Origin: Rhodopirellula sp. P2
GTDB lineage: Bacteria; Planctomycetota; Planctomycetia; Pirellulales; Pirellulaceae
NCBI RefSeq assembly: GCF_028768465.1
Contig: NZ_CP118225.1
Coordinates: 868,001 to 932,000, forward strand
Reading direction: 5' to 3'
Length of the DNA stretch: 64,000 bases
In this document: piece after piece, positions 52,993-62,880 of the stretch
Numbering within the stretch: position 1 is the first letter of the stretch
Layout: each line of letters begins with the position of its first letter
Notes under the pieces: model-generated
What the model saw: the letters and a program-made list of their open reading frames with translations, nothing else
Databases searched by the model: none
Told to the model about the DNA's origin: nothing
Translations under genes and position numbers: made by a program

Positions 52993-54693
52993 TCATTGTC
53001 GGCGTTCATAAGGCCCAGGCTGGTTAGCCTCATGAATCACCTGCCCATCAATGGCGAGCTTCCAACGGCCGTGTAAAAACTCCAATTCCACACCACGAGT
53101 GAACCGCTTGCCTGTTGTGAGAGCCTCTTGCAGTTCACGGAGACCCTCCGGATTTGCCGTGCTCGCGATCTCAAGAACTTGATCGTATCGGGTGATCAAT
53201 GCACCTCGCTGTGGTTTCAACAATTTCGCCATCATCGAAACAGCCTTAGGATTGTCACTCTGCTCGTCATACTTGAACGCAACCCACTCACGAACGAATG
53301 TCTCGAGCTGCTTGTCTTCCAACAATTCAAGTTGAGTCGACAAATGCTCGACCAGCAGCTTCGTCTTCTCTTGCATGCGTCGCTGATGGGTTTCAACTGC
53401 TCGGTACGCATCCTGGCTGCTGAACTTTGACAGTCCTAATCGACGAATGTCACCTTGTTCGGACATCAAGACCAAGATTCCCTTGTCAGTCAAATCCACC
53501 TGACGAGCTTGAATCTTCCCGGTGCCTTTGGCTGCATGCCAAGTCTCCAGTTCGAACTTCGCGAACTCAGCCAATTCTTCCTTCGAAAAGGTACGCACCG
53601 GGTCGGACAGGACGTTCGGATCGAAAATTTCTTGCGAGGCACGTGTCCCCATCCCTCCCCAAACTCCAAACGGACTGGGACTGCCCGGAGGAAGCGTTTT
53701 GCCGTTGTCCAAATGACCTTCTGCAACGGTGGGCGAATCCTGATCACCGGCGTCAATCGAGTTGCTCGCGAATCGCACGGCTCCATCTGCCATCAACACA
53801 TGAACTCCTCCGTCGTGCAGACTGGACGCTGACATCACGCCTTCGAGTTCGCCTTTCTCCGACGTCGCGGAGGGCGAATTGGGCGGCAAAATGGTTTGCA
53901 CGCCGATCGACAACAACGAACCATCCGCCCAACACGCTCCGCGTCCCTCGGGCCAGAACTCGGTGGAATCGTCCTCATGAACTTCAATGCAAACCGCCGG
54001 TCGTTCGATCAATCCGGACACGTCTTTGGCAACGCGGACACCGCCAATCCGTGCTTCGCTCATCAACAGCGTGTTGGACAAACCGTCCAACACATCGCGA
54101 AAGCGAAAGACCATTTGGTAACCGAACATTCCTCTTAGAGCCCCCGGCGTTCGGCCATAGGGCGGCATGTCCTCGAGCGGTGAGGCCCCCACGTTCATCA
54201 CCGCGTCGCCATAGTTGATGGTGTAACTGGCAACCGTCGGAAAATCCTCTGCCGTTGGATCAGCGGGGCAAACCAATGCCTCGGGCCGCTGGCGCCAAGG
54301 TGTGTACTTTTCTGGATCAAACCAAGGAACCGGCCCCATCGCTGGGAAGCTTTCCCTGTTCACTTGCAATGGGTTGGCAATCTTTTCCCACAAGGCCTGC
54401 TGTTCCATGAACGGCGACAAAGCCACCAGCGGACTCAACCGATTCGCGTTGCCCAACAGCGGCTCTTCGGAACTACCAGAGGAAGTTCCACCGCATCCCA
54501 TCGGCATCATTCGGTACGCAGAATGGTAGTTGTGAAGTGCGAGCCCCACCTGTTTGAGATTCATCTCGCACGTGGACCGTCGCGCACTTTGTCGCATCCG
54601 AGGGACAACGCCGGCTAATAACACCAGACCCACCATCGACGCGACACCGATCGCAGTCACGTCCACTATTTTCGCGGAGTGCGTTGTTCTCAT
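52993..54693 (-). CDS. DUF1559 protein with SHD1-like tail, copy 2
   Basis: The 566-residue protein is built like its neighbour. A membrane helix (DVTAIGVASMVGLVLLAGVV) is followed by STCEMNLKQVGLALHNYHSAYRMMPMGCGG and then LHDGGVHVLMADGAVRFASNSID. An SHD1-like region follows (ELETWHAAKGTGKIQARQVDL; MSEQGDIRRLGLSKFSSQDAYRAV). About 110 extra C-terminal residues form a helical part ending in a beta hairpin. The prepilin motif is again lost. ATG 54693 is the start. The two genes are 114 bp apart and probably arose by duplication. Function of DUF1559 proteins is unknown. Confidence 0.87.
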   Translation of the reverse strand: MRTTHSAKIVDVTAIGVASMVGLVLLAGVVPRMRQSARRSTCEMNLKQVGLALHNYHSAYRMMPMGCGGTSSGSSEEPLLGNANRLSPLVALSPFMEQQALWEKIANPLQVNRESFPAMGPVPWFDPEKYTPWRQRPEALVCPADPTAEDFPTVASYTINYGDAVMNVGASPLEDMPPYGRTPGALRGMFGYQMVFRFRDVLDGLSNTLLMSEARIGGVRVAKDVSGLIERPAVCIEVHEDDSTEFWPEGRGACWADGSLLSIGVQTILPPNSPSATSEKGELEGVMSASSLHDGGVHVLMADGAVRFASNSIDAGDQDSPTVAEGHLDNGKTLPPGSPSPFGVWGGMGTRASQEIFDPNVLSDPVRTFSKEELAEFAKFELETWHAAKGTGKIQARQVDLTDKGILVLMSEQGDIRRLGLSKFSSQDAYRAVETHQRRMQEKTKLLVEHLSTQLELLEDKQLETFVREWVAFKYDEQSDNPKAVSMMAKLLKPQRGALITRYDQVLEIASTANPEGLRELQEALTTGKRFTRGVELEFLHGRWKLAIDGQVIHEANQPGPYERRQ

Positions 54694-54719
54694 GACTTCA
54701 TCTCAAAAGGGGAGGAGAC

Positions 54720-55265
54720 CTACAAACGTCCCGACCATTCACTTCGATCGATCACGTCGCTAATGAACATCTGTTGCGCCACCAAGATGGACTCATGCAG
54801 TTGTTCCGCGGTCACGGAACCAGCTTTGTTTGACACGTCCAAGGTTCCCGTCGCGTCGCTTAGAAACTCAACCTGATACCCACGATGAAAGGCTTGCCGG
54901 GCCGTCGTGTCGCAGCAGATCTGCGTCATGTAACCCGCGATGCTGACCGTATCGATGTCGTTGGATTTCAGAAAATCTTCGAGGTCTGTGTTGGTAAACG
55001 ACCCCGGCAAGGCCTTGTCGATCAACGCGTCTCGGTGCCGCGATTCGACCTCGGGATGCAATTGCCACATCTCGCTGTCTTTGCGAAACACCGGCGATTC
55101 CGGATCAGGTTGATGATGCCGAATCACCGCCGTGGGAACCTTCGCGTCTCGGGCTTGATCCATGACTTCCAGGATTGATTCCAAGTGCCCGACGGGATGT
55201 CGAATTGGAAATGCACCATCGAAGTATTCACGCTGGACATCGATGACCAACAAAGCTCGCTTCAT
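54720..55265 (-). CDS. Isochorismatase-family cysteine hydrolase
   Basis: The 181-residue protein starts MKRALLVIDVQREYFDGAFPI, giving the catalytic Asp in LLVIDVQ. The lysine is in LIDKALPGSFTNTDLEDFL and the nucleophilic cysteine in SIAGYMTQICCDTTARQAFHRGY, with a second Cys beside it. The fold covers nicotinamidases and isochorismatases, and similar cysteine hydrolases act on amides. The substrate is not decidable from these residues. ATG 55265 follows a run of weak ribosome site. It stands just upstream of the DUF1559 pair on the same strand, 27 bp away. Confidence 0.87.
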   Translation of the reverse strand: MKRALLVIDVQREYFDGAFPIRHPVGHLESILEVMDQARDAKVPTAVIRHHQPDPESPVFRKDSEMWQLHPEVESRHRDALIDKALPGSFTNTDLEDFLKSNDIDTVSIAGYMTQICCDTTARQAFHRGYQVEFLSDATGTLDVSNKAGSVTAEQLHESILVAQQMFISDVIDRSEWSGRL

Positions 55266-55377
55266 TCGTTTGCCTTTTTAAAATCAGAAAAGAGGGGTTT
55301 AAAAACACCCTTGGGAAGATCATGGCACTTCGGCTGCCTGAATGCAAATTTTCGGAGTTGAGCAGGTGGAACCGTTG

Positions 55378-56949
55378 TCATGGACGAATTTGCAAGTTCA
55401 GCAAATCGTCCCGCAGTTTCCCCTCGGTCAGTTGAGGGTCTTTCATGAGGTCGCCGTACCGCAACATGGACTGCGCCAGCCTCGCGGCGATCGCTTGGTT
55501 TTCCGGTTTGCCGATGTGATTGGTGATTTCGTGCGGGTCCTCCTTCAAATCAAACAACCAGGGCCGATCACCCGCCGACACAATCAGCTTGTAGCGATCG
55601 GTCACCGCGGCGACCCAAGCCGCCTTGCTCGAGGCGGCTCGCAAAAACGTGACACTGGCTCCATCAAGCTCCTCATCACCCGACTCCTGCTTCCGAAACC
55701 ATTCCGAAAGGTTGCGTCCCTGAGTTCCATCCGGGACTTCTTTCTCCAGCAATGACAGCAGGGTGGGTGCGAAATCAACGGTGCCCATCGCTTGATCGAT
55801 TCGCAATCCCGCCGGAACAAAGCTGGGCGCGGCGAGGATCATGGGAACCTTTGCACTGCCTTCGTAAGGATTGCCTTTGTTCAGTCGGCCGTGTTCGTAA
55901 CAAAGGTCCCCGTGGTCCGAAGTGAAGACCACCACGGTTCGTGCGGTCAAACTCAGCTCCTCCAACAGAGTCAACAACTTCCCAACGTTGTCGTCGATGC
56001 AACGGACCATTCCGAAGTACTGTGTCATCACGCGGGCGTTGAACTGTTGTTCTGCGTTGCGATTCGTCGTCGGCAACCACCCCGGTTGTTCCCCCTCCAG
56101 CTGGAACGTCATCGGCGGTCGGACGGCCATGTCTTCGTACATCGTGTCGTACGGTTCCCGAACCGTGTTGGGGCCGTGAGGATCCGGCAGCGACAAGTGG
56201 TAACAAAAGGGCTGCTCTGAATTTTCGCGAATGAAGTCAGCCGCTCGATCACACAACCAATCCGTGCTGAAGGTCTTCTCGTCCGCACCCGCTAGGTCGT
56301 AGCTCGGTTGACCGTTCTTGTTGGTCGCTGCCACGATCGGTTGGCCGTCTTGGAAATCAAACTTCTTCCAGTGCCCTCGATTGAACATGAACCGATTGTC
56401 AGTGAAACCGAACTGACGTTCAGGTCCCCACTGCGGTTTCCCGGGCCCATCCAAATGCCACTTGCCCGCGTAGCCGGTCGCGTAACCCTCACGCCGAAGA
56501 ACTTCCGCAAACGTCACCATGTCGCCGCGAAGGGGCCGGTCATTTTGATAGGCGCCGGTGTTCTGCGGGTACCGTCCTGTGAAGAACGCGGCTCGCGAAG
56601 GCGTGCACACGGGGGATGTCGCGTAAAAGGATGTGCAGATGGCGCCGCGGGCCGCGATGGAATCGATGTGGGGCGTTTCCACGACGGCACCGTTGCCCCA
56701 AATCTCCGCTTCCTCGATCGGCAACGTGTCTCGGTAGCACCCCAAGGTTCGAAAGTTGTGCTCATCGGTTTGAATGATCAACACGTTCATCGGTTGGGCA
56801 CCGTTGGAAACCGACGACACGGCCCCCCACAACAAACAACCCGTCACCGCCATCGCCAACCCCATCCGAATTCGCGAGCGAAAGGCGAGGCCACCGCGAC
56901 GACTCGCAGCAACAAGCGTGGATCCAAGACCGACAATGATGGATGACAT
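55378..56949 (-). CDS. Secreted sulfatase (arylsulfatase family)
   Basis: The 523-residue protein has an N-terminal hydrophobic region ending near NGAQ. It is a type I sulfatase: the formylglycine site is in SPVCTPSRAAFFTGRYPQN (C-x-P-S-R, with the Cys as precursor). The metal-binding aspartates are in MNVLIIQTDEHNFRTLG and in FTSDHGDLCYEHG, and the lysine is in AGKWHLDGP. Marine planctomycetes use many of these to release sulfate from algal polysaccharides. The start is uncertain: ATG 56949, or ATG 56865, which would give a neater signal peptide. Confidence 0.9.
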   Translation of the reverse strand: MSSIIVGLGSTLVAASRRGGLAFRSRIRMGLAMAVTGCLLWGAVSSVSNGAQPMNVLIIQTDEHNFRTLGCYRDTLPIEEAEIWGNGAVVETPHIDSIAARGAICTSFYATSPVCTPSRAAFFTGRYPQNTGAYQNDRPLRGDMVTFAEVLRREGYATGYAGKWHLDGPGKPQWGPERQFGFTDNRFMFNRGHWKKFDFQDGQPIVAATNKNGQPSYDLAGADEKTFSTDWLCDRAADFIRENSEQPFCYHLSLPDPHGPNTVREPYDTMYEDMAVRPPMTFQLEGEQPGWLPTTNRNAEQQFNARVMTQYFGMVRCIDDNVGKLLTLLEELSLTARTVVVFTSDHGDLCYEHGRLNKGNPYEGSAKVPMILAAPSFVPAGLRIDQAMGTVDFAPTLLSLLEKEVPDGTQGRNLSEWFRKQESGDEELDGASVTFLRAASSKAAWVAAVTDRYKLIVSAGDRPWLFDLKEDPHEITNHIGKPENQAIAARLAQSMLRYGDLMKDPQLTEGKLRDDLLNLQIRP

Positions 56950-57167
56950 GGCGTTTCTCAAAGGGAAGGGGAGGCTTTACTCTAGCCAATTCGAGTTCAC
57001 TGCGGTTTCCTTGCACAACCAGGGCGAACGCTGGACTGCGAAATGTTTGGGGGTGTGGTGGCTAATCTTCGAAACGGATTCAATCAACAGCCTGCCAGGC
57101 CACGTTAAGATGAGCAGTCTGCTTTGTTGCCATTTGAATCAGCCGTTTCACGGACCTCGCTCAATCC

Positions 57168-58811
57168 ATGCCCCCCGTTCCTCATCCTTTCTGTCGTTTG
57201 CTGCCAGCCCAAATCCTCGTGGCGTTGTCCTCCGCCACGATTTTCGGCTTGGCGGGTTGCGACACCGGTGACAGTGTTGATCCACAGCTCGTCAAACGCT
57301 TGGTTGCCAGCCCCGCCCATGCTCGGCCAACCGATCCGGAATCGATCCGGGCATTTTGCGGTGACTGCCACGCGTCGCCCGACCCTGGGATCTTTGAATG
57401 GGATCGCTGGGAAGAGGAAGTCGACCAAGGGTTTCGACTGTACCGAGAATCCTTGCGTGACGATTTGGTGCCGACCGATCGTGACGCCACCCTGGCGTAC
57501 TACCGCGATTCATCGCCTCCAAAATGGGACATGCCTGTTCCAACCCGAACGCCGGACAACCGCTTTGAACGACACGTCATCGAGTGGCCCGGGAAGCCAG
57601 CCATCAGCGCCGTTTCTAGCCTCTTGAGGCTGCCAGACGAGGATCAAAACCCGGTGATGGCACTGACCGACATGTGGATCGGCACCGTCGCGAAATTCGT
57701 GGCGAAGCAACCAAGCGTCGAGCAAATCAAAGTGAAACCGTTGGCTTCCGTCGCTCATGCATCCCACGTGGCGGAATCAGACTTGGATGGCGATGGGCAA
57801 CTGGATTTCCTGGTGGCCGACCTGGGAACTCACAACCCTCAGACGGAACACGAAGGCAACGTGTGGTGGCTGCGACCGGTCCAAGCTGACGCCGGCAACT
57901 CCCATTCGGACAACACGTCCGGACTGGACTACGAACGAATCCCGTTGCGACTGGCCATGTCACGTGTCGCCGATGCGCGGCCGATCGACTACGACGACGA
58001 TGGGGACCAAGACATCTTGGTCGGCGACTTTGGCCTGCACTTCGAAGGCGGCCTGCACCTGGGTTTGAACCAAGGCATCGATCCCCAAACAGGCATTCCG
58101 CAGTTTGAGTGGCAGACTCTGGATGAGCGACCGGGCATCATCACGATTGAAGTCTTGGACTTTGATCAGGATGGCAAGCAAGACTTCCTCACGCTCCTGA
58201 CACAGCACTACGAAGCGATCCAGTTTCACCGCAACCAGGGCGACGGTACGTATGAAACCATCGTGCTGCATCAAGCCCCCAACCCGGCCTACGGTTCGAG
58301 CAGCATGGAAATCATCGACTTCGATCAAGACGGTGACTGGGATGTGTTGGCGACCAACGGCGACACGTTCGATGACTCCTTGGCAAAACCCTACCACGGC
58401 ATTTGGTGGCTTGAGAACAAAGGCTCTTTCCCGCTGACACGCCACGAGGTGGCAACCATGCCAGGTTGCTACCACGCCGCGACCGGCGACTTCGACCACG
58501 ACGGTGACCTGGACATCGCAGCCACGTCGTGGCTGGGCAAACAAGAAATCGAACGCTATCCAGCGGACTCGTTTGATGGATTGGTGTGGTTTGAAAACAA
58601 GGGCAAGGCTTCGAAAGATGCCACCTTCACGTTCCAACGTCACACGCTGGAAATGAATCGTTGCCAAGCAGCGACCATGGAAGTCGTGGATTGGAATGGC
58701 GATGGCTACGAAGATCTGTTGGTGCCACAGTCGGTCATGGCCTTTGATGCTGTTCAGCCTCTGGTCGTCTGGATCAATCGCGGGAACACGTTGAAGGAAC
58801 CCACCGAATGA
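57168..58811 (+). CDS. FG-GAP/VCBS-repeat lipoprotein with a CxxCH heme motif
   Basis: The 547-residue protein has a lipoprotein signal peptide ending in the lipobox FGLAGC (cysteine at about residue 31). A heme-binding CGDCH motif in FCGDCHASPDPG follows. The rest is a beta-propeller of FG-GAP repeats: DLDGDGQLDFLVADLG, DYDDDGDQDILVGDFG, DFDQDGKQDFLTLL, DFDQDGDWDVLATNGD, DFDHDGDLDIAATSW and DWNGDGYEDLLVPQ. These Asp-rich loops bind calcium. Presence of a heme motif suggests electron transfer or redox sensing at the outer side. Its stop overlaps the start of the TPR gene (ATGA), so the two proteins probably work together. Confidence 0.87.
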   Translation: MPPVPHPFCRLLPAQILVALSSATIFGLAGCDTGDSVDPQLVKRLVASPAHARPTDPESIRAFCGDCHASPDPGIFEWDRWEEEVDQGFRLYRESLRDDLVPTDRDATLAYYRDSSPPKWDMPVPTRTPDNRFERHVIEWPGKPAISAVSSLLRLPDEDQNPVMALTDMWIGTVAKFVAKQPSVEQIKVKPLASVAHASHVAESDLDGDGQLDFLVADLGTHNPQTEHEGNVWWLRPVQADAGNSHSDNTSGLDYERIPLRLAMSRVADARPIDYDDDGDQDILVGDFGLHFEGGLHLGLNQGIDPQTGIPQFEWQTLDERPGIITIEVLDFDQDGKQDFLTLLTQHYEAIQFHRNQGDGTYETIVLHQAPNPAYGSSSMEIIDFDQDGDWDVLATNGDTFDDSLAKPYHGIWWLENKGSFPLTRHEVATMPGCYHAATGDFDHDGDLDIAATSWLGKQEIERYPADSFDGLVWFENKGKASKDATFTFQRHTLEMNRCQAATMEVVDWNGDGYEDLLVPQSVMAFDAVQPLVVWINRGNTLKEPTE

Positions 58812-60130
58812 GTTCCTCCAAACACAATCGTCGCCGACGAACAACTCCACCTGCGACCGCCCCTGTTGTTTCTTCCTCCACAACGCGGTATCGCAAACCA
58901 GTCCTTTTCACGATCGCGGCCTGTCTGGTGGGTCTGCTGATCGCGTTGACGTTGCCAGCTCGCTTGCACTGGCATCGCTACGAAGCCCAGCTTGACAACA
59001 CCAACTATGCCGCCGCAACCGAGTCACTCGAATCAGCCGAACGCTGGTGGGCATCGACCGCCAAGGTGACATTGGCCAAGGCGCGGATTTTGGGGCAGCA
59101 AGGTTACGATGACGAAGCACTCGCCGCGATCGTTGCGGCCGAGAACATCGGCGCGGACCCAGCGGTTGCCTCCGCGATGAAGTCACGGCTGAAGTGGCAA
59201 AGTGGGAAACTGGATTCACGTGCCCAGCGGCACGACGACTCCAACTTGACCACGGACGACTTGGCCGCCATCGCCATGGGCCACATCGTAGGCGGAGACC
59301 ACGACAGCGCAGCCAAAGTCATCGAGGTGTGGCGAGAGCGGGATCCCCACGATGCATCGGCCGGCGTGCTGGCGTCCTTGATCGCCCAGGAGCACGAAGA
59401 CATGGAACAATCGGGCAAACTGCTGGGAGATGCCGTCCGCGAGAACCCCGAACATGTGACAGCCCGTTTTCGATTGGCCCAGCATCAGTACTCACAGCGA
59501 AACTTCGATGCTGCATTGGCCGGTTTTGAGTCGGTGATCGCCACCCTTTCACCGCACGTCCCGGCCGGCGATCGTGTCTCGATCAACGGAGAACAACTTC
59601 ATGCGTCCCGATTCATTCGCGCGTTGATCTTGCAAGAACAAGGACGCATCGACGAGGCGGAAGACCAGTTCGAAAGCTTGCTTGCAAACTTCGAAGACGA
59701 TTTCGCGATTCGGTACTCCCTGGCCAACATGCATGCCTTGCACGGACAGGGCGATCAAATCCTGGAAACCCTGAAACCGATTCTGGGTCGATTCCCCGAT
59801 GACATCTCGCTGAACTATTTGATGGCCACCGGCGAAACGCTTCGCGGAAACGTTTCCCAGGCCAACGACTGGATCAACCAGTACTTGAAGGCCCGCCGTG
59901 AACTGAACCAGCTCTTGGAAGCCGAACGCAAGCGGGGCAATCGCCCGCCCGATCCCGAGTTCTACATGCAGTTGGCGGAAACCTACTTGCGTTTCAAATG
60001 GGATGACGCAAAACCTTGGTTGGACATGGCCGCCTCCTTGCAACCTCGATCGCCTCGCGTGCGACGTGGTTACCAGCAGTTCTACGAGAACTCCGGCAAC
60101 TTTGAACAAGCCGCCCGGTACAGCAACTGA
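58808..60130 (+). CDS. Membrane-anchored TPR-repeat protein
   Basis: The 440-residue protein has a basic N-terminus, one membrane helix (about 31-49: FTIAACLVGLLIALTLP) and then repeated helical hairpins typical of TPR, such as ESLESAERWWASTAKVTLAKARILGQQG, AAKVIEVWRERDPHDASAGVLASLI, ARFRLAQHQYSQRNFDAALAGFESVI and DEAEDQFESLLANFEDDFAIRYSLANMHALHGQ. TPR arrays bind proteins. The 4-bp overlap with the FG-GAP lipoprotein gene suggests a two-component surface complex. Pairings of FG-GAP and TPR genes are familiar in planctomycetes, but function is unknown. Confidence 0.85.
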   Translation: MSSSKHNRRRRTTPPATAPVVSSSTTRYRKPVLFTIAACLVGLLIALTLPARLHWHRYEAQLDNTNYAAATESLESAERWWASTAKVTLAKARILGQQGYDDEALAAIVAAENIGADPAVASAMKSRLKWQSGKLDSRAQRHDDSNLTTDDLAAIAMGHIVGGDHDSAAKVIEVWRERDPHDASAGVLASLIAQEHEDMEQSGKLLGDAVRENPEHVTARFRLAQHQYSQRNFDAALAGFESVIATLSPHVPAGDRVSINGEQLHASRFIRALILQEQGRIDEAEDQFESLLANFEDDFAIRYSLANMHALHGQGDQILETLKPILGRFPDDISLNYLMATGETLRGNVSQANDWINQYLKARRELNQLLEAERKRGNRPPDPEFYMQLAETYLRFKWDDAKPWLDMAASLQPRSPRVRRGYQQFYENSGNFEQAARYSN

Positions 60131-60145
60131 CCACCACCATCCGAT

Positions 60146-61417
60146 TCAGGCGTTGCGACTTCTCTGAAGAATCAATGGCCGAGCGGGCACGGTTGTTTCC
60201 GACAACCGAACCGGCGTGATGGGCGGGCAGGGCTTCGGACCTTCATACACCGTCCACACGGGCTGGCCGGCGTCGACGCGATCACCGATGCGAACGTGCA
60301 GGTCGATTCCGACGGACGGATCCACTGAGTCGGTCGTTTGACGGCGGCCTCCTCCCATTGAGATGATCGCGTCACCGATCGCGGGACAGTCGATCGATTC
60401 GACCCAACCCGATCGTTCGGCCACGTGTTCGCTTCGCCGGCCCAGCGGCAAATGCCCGGGAAGCTTGCCACCTTGTTCATGCACCATTCGCTCAAACCGC
60501 TGCATCGCGTCGCCCGAATCCAGTTTGCTGGCGAGCAATCCCTCGGCCGCTCGCAAATCGCTGGCCTGCTTCGTTGCCACCAACAGTTCGGCTGACAATC
60601 GCAACGTCAACGCTCGCACCTCTTGCGGACCACCACCACCGAGCACGTCGAGCGACTCGTTGACCTCGATCGCGTTTCCGATGGCTCGTCCGAGCGGTTG
60701 ATCCATGTCGGACAACAGGGGAAGGGTAGGCAGTCCGGATTCCGCACCGACGTCTTGCAAGGATTCCGCCAACTCAGACGCCTGTTCGATTGTCGGCATG
60801 AACCCTGCCGCCCCGACTTTCACATCCATCACCAACGCATCCAAATTGGCGGCCAGCTTTTTGCTGAGGATGCTGGCCGTGATCAGCCCCACGGATTCGA
60901 CCGTCCCAGTCACGTCGCGCAGCCCGTACAACCGACGGTCCGCCGGGGCGATGGACTCGGTCGCTCCCACGATGAAGCATCCCACGTCCTTCAGGACTCG
61001 ACTGGATTGGTCGATCGTCAGTTGAGTCTCGTAACCCTCAATGGCTTCCAATTTGTCGAGCGTCCCGCCGGTTCGCCCCAGTCCGCGACCACTGATCATC
61101 GGCACATCCACGTCGCAGCATGCCAGCAGCGGAGCCAGGATCAGGGAAACCTTGTCGCCCAGTCCTCCGGTGCTGTGTTTATCGACGCGAGGACGATCAT
61201 TCACGCGAGGCAAGCGTTCACCACTGTCGACCATGCAGCGGGTCAACGCCGCCGTTTCACGTCGGGTCAATCCGCGAAAGTAGATTGCCATCGCCAGGGC
61301 TGACATCTGGTAATCGGTGACTTGGCCATTGCAGTAGCCCTCGATCAGAAAACGCCACTGGTCGGGGTCCAGCACCCCTCCATCCCGCTTGATCCGGATC
61401 AAATTGGCCGTCAGCAT
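60146..61417 (-). CDS. deoA: Thymidine (pyrimidine-nucleoside) phosphorylase
   Basis: The protein of about 423 residues starts at ATG 61417 (MLTANLIRIKRDGGVLDPDQWRFLIEGYCNG) and has the family signature STGGLGDKVSLILAPLLACCDVDVPMISGRGLGRTGGTLDKLEAI, where Lys and the glycine loops bind phosphate and nucleoside. The second domain includes DALVMDVKVGAAGFMPTIEQASELAESL. The enzyme splits thymidine or uridine into base and (deoxy)ribose 1-phosphate for salvage. Which base it prefers (deoA or pdp type) is not readable here. It converges with the TPR gene. Confidence 0.9.
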   Translation of the reverse strand: MLTANLIRIKRDGGVLDPDQWRFLIEGYCNGQVTDYQMSALAMAIYFRGLTRRETAALTRCMVDSGERLPRVNDRPRVDKHSTGGLGDKVSLILAPLLACCDVDVPMISGRGLGRTGGTLDKLEAIEGYETQLTIDQSSRVLKDVGCFIVGATESIAPADRRLYGLRDVTGTVESVGLITASILSKKLAANLDALVMDVKVGAAGFMPTIEQASELAESLQDVGAESGLPTLPLLSDMDQPLGRAIGNAIEVNESLDVLGGGGPQEVRALTLRLSAELLVATKQASDLRAAEGLLASKLDSGDAMQRFERMVHEQGGKLPGHLPLGRRSEHVAERSGWVESIDCPAIGDAIISMGGGRRQTTDSVDPSVGIDLHVRIGDRVDAGQPVWTVYEGPKPCPPITPVRLSETTVPARPLILQRSRNA

Positions 61418-61677
61418 CCGAGGCTTGCCTTGAGAAAGACGAGGGAAGAGAAGTGTGTCAGAGGAGGCAAGCACGGGACGCAGAGGAGATCCACCGAGGC
61501 CCAGTGGAAAACCACCGGGGGACATCCTACAAACATCTGGCTTGTCTTTCGACAATTGCCCTCGATCGACTAAGCTAAGGCCTGAGTTCGACTTGAAGAT
61601 TCTTTTCCTCCTTCCTCCGATTCACGGGAGATTTCGCCGATTGGGCGAACATTCCCCGGTCACGCGAGAACAAACGT

Positions 61678-62880
61678 ATGGCACACGGCGCAGCGAAATC
61701 CGTTCCCGCAGGCCCCCCCCGCGATATGTCACCCGATGCGGTTGCAGCGCGGCTGAAAAGCAGTTTGCTCCAGGAAAAGAAGGAACTGGAAGTCGATAAG
61801 ATCTTCCGGGCCCTGGTCAAACTCGAAGGTTCCGACCTCCACTTGAAAGTCGGCCAGCCTCCCTTGGTCCGAGTTGGTGGTGAACTCAAACCGCTCAATC
61901 GGGGACCGATCGAAGCCGAAGAAATGGTGCGATTGCTACTCCCGATGATGGACGAACGCAACCTGGTCATCTTCGAAGAAGAAGGCGGGGCTGACTTTTC
62001 GTACCAAATCGACGTCGACGGAGTCCGCTGGCGGTTCCGGATCAACATGCTGAAATCGCTGGGCAACATCGGCCTGGTCGCCCGTCGGATCAGCAACTTC
62101 ATCCCCGATTTTCGCGGTCTGTTCCTTCCGGATTCCATCGAAAACCTGTGCCACTATGACCAGGGCATGGTCCTGCTGGCCGGGGTCACCGGTTCGGGAA
62201 AAAGCACGACGATCGGTTCGATGCTGAACTACATCAACAGCATCTACCGCAAACACATTCTGACGCTCGAAGACCCAATCGAATTCATCTTCACGGAAGA
62301 CAAATCGCTGATCAACCAACGAGAAGTCGGCCAAGATGTGGTTAACTTTTCAGTTGGAATGAAGCACGCTGTGCGGGAAGACCCCGACATCATTCTGGTC
62401 GGTGAGCTTCGCGACGAAGAAACGTTCATGACCGCGATTCACGCCGCTGAAACCGGTCACTTGGTCTTCGGAACGATCCACGCCGCGAGTGCGTCGACCT
62501 GCATCGGCCGGATCCTGGACTTGTTCCCCGAAGAAATGCACGGGGCAATCCGCAGCGCCATCGCCTTCAACATGAAAGGCATCGTCGCCCAGAAACTGCT
62601 CCGGAGCATCAAGCCCGGCGTCTCACGTGTGCCCACCTGCGAAGTGATGACGTTCTCGCCGATGATTCGCAAACTGGTCCTCGAAGGCCAAGACAGCAAA
62701 CTACCCGATGCCATTCGCATCGGTGCCGAAGACGGCATGCAAGACTTCACCATGAGTTTGAAACAACTGATCGACGACGAATTGATTGATCGGCCGACGG
62801 CATTTGCAGTCGCTCCGAACAAAGACGCGCTGAAGATGGCGCTCAAGGGCATCGACGTGAAAGCACCAGGAATCCTGTAA
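61678..62880 (+). CDS. pilT: PilT-type twitching-motility ATPase
   Basis: The 400-residue AAA-like secretion ATPase has the PilT N-terminal part (LVKLEGSDLHLKVGQPPLVRVGGELKPLN), Walker A GVTGSGKSTTIGS, the Asp box EDPIEFIF and Walker B ILVGELRDEETF. The His box TGHLVFGTIHAASASTCIGRILDLFPEE and the AIAFNMKGIVAQKLLRSI segment follow, the last of which distinguishes PilT from PilB. PilT powers pilus retraction. The gene ends immediately before a GspE/PilB-like gene, so the two are one operon. A 260-bp gap upstream holds no other gene and a weak promoter at best. Confidence 0.92.
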   Translation: MAHGAAKSVPAGPPRDMSPDAVAARLKSSLLQEKKELEVDKIFRALVKLEGSDLHLKVGQPPLVRVGGELKPLNRGPIEAEEMVRLLLPMMDERNLVIFEEEGGADFSYQIDVDGVRWRFRINMLKSLGNIGLVARRISNFIPDFRGLFLPDSIENLCHYDQGMVLLAGVTGSGKSTTIGSMLNYINSIYRKHILTLEDPIEFIFTEDKSLINQREVGQDVVNFSVGMKHAVREDPDIILVGELRDEETFMTAIHAAETGHLVFGTIHAASASTCIGRILDLFPEEMHGAIRSAIAFNMKGIVAQKLLRSIKPGVSRVPTCEVMTFSPMIRKLVLEGQDSKLPDAIRIGAEDGMQDFTMSLKQLIDDELIDRPTAFAVAPNKDALKMALKGIDVKAPGIL

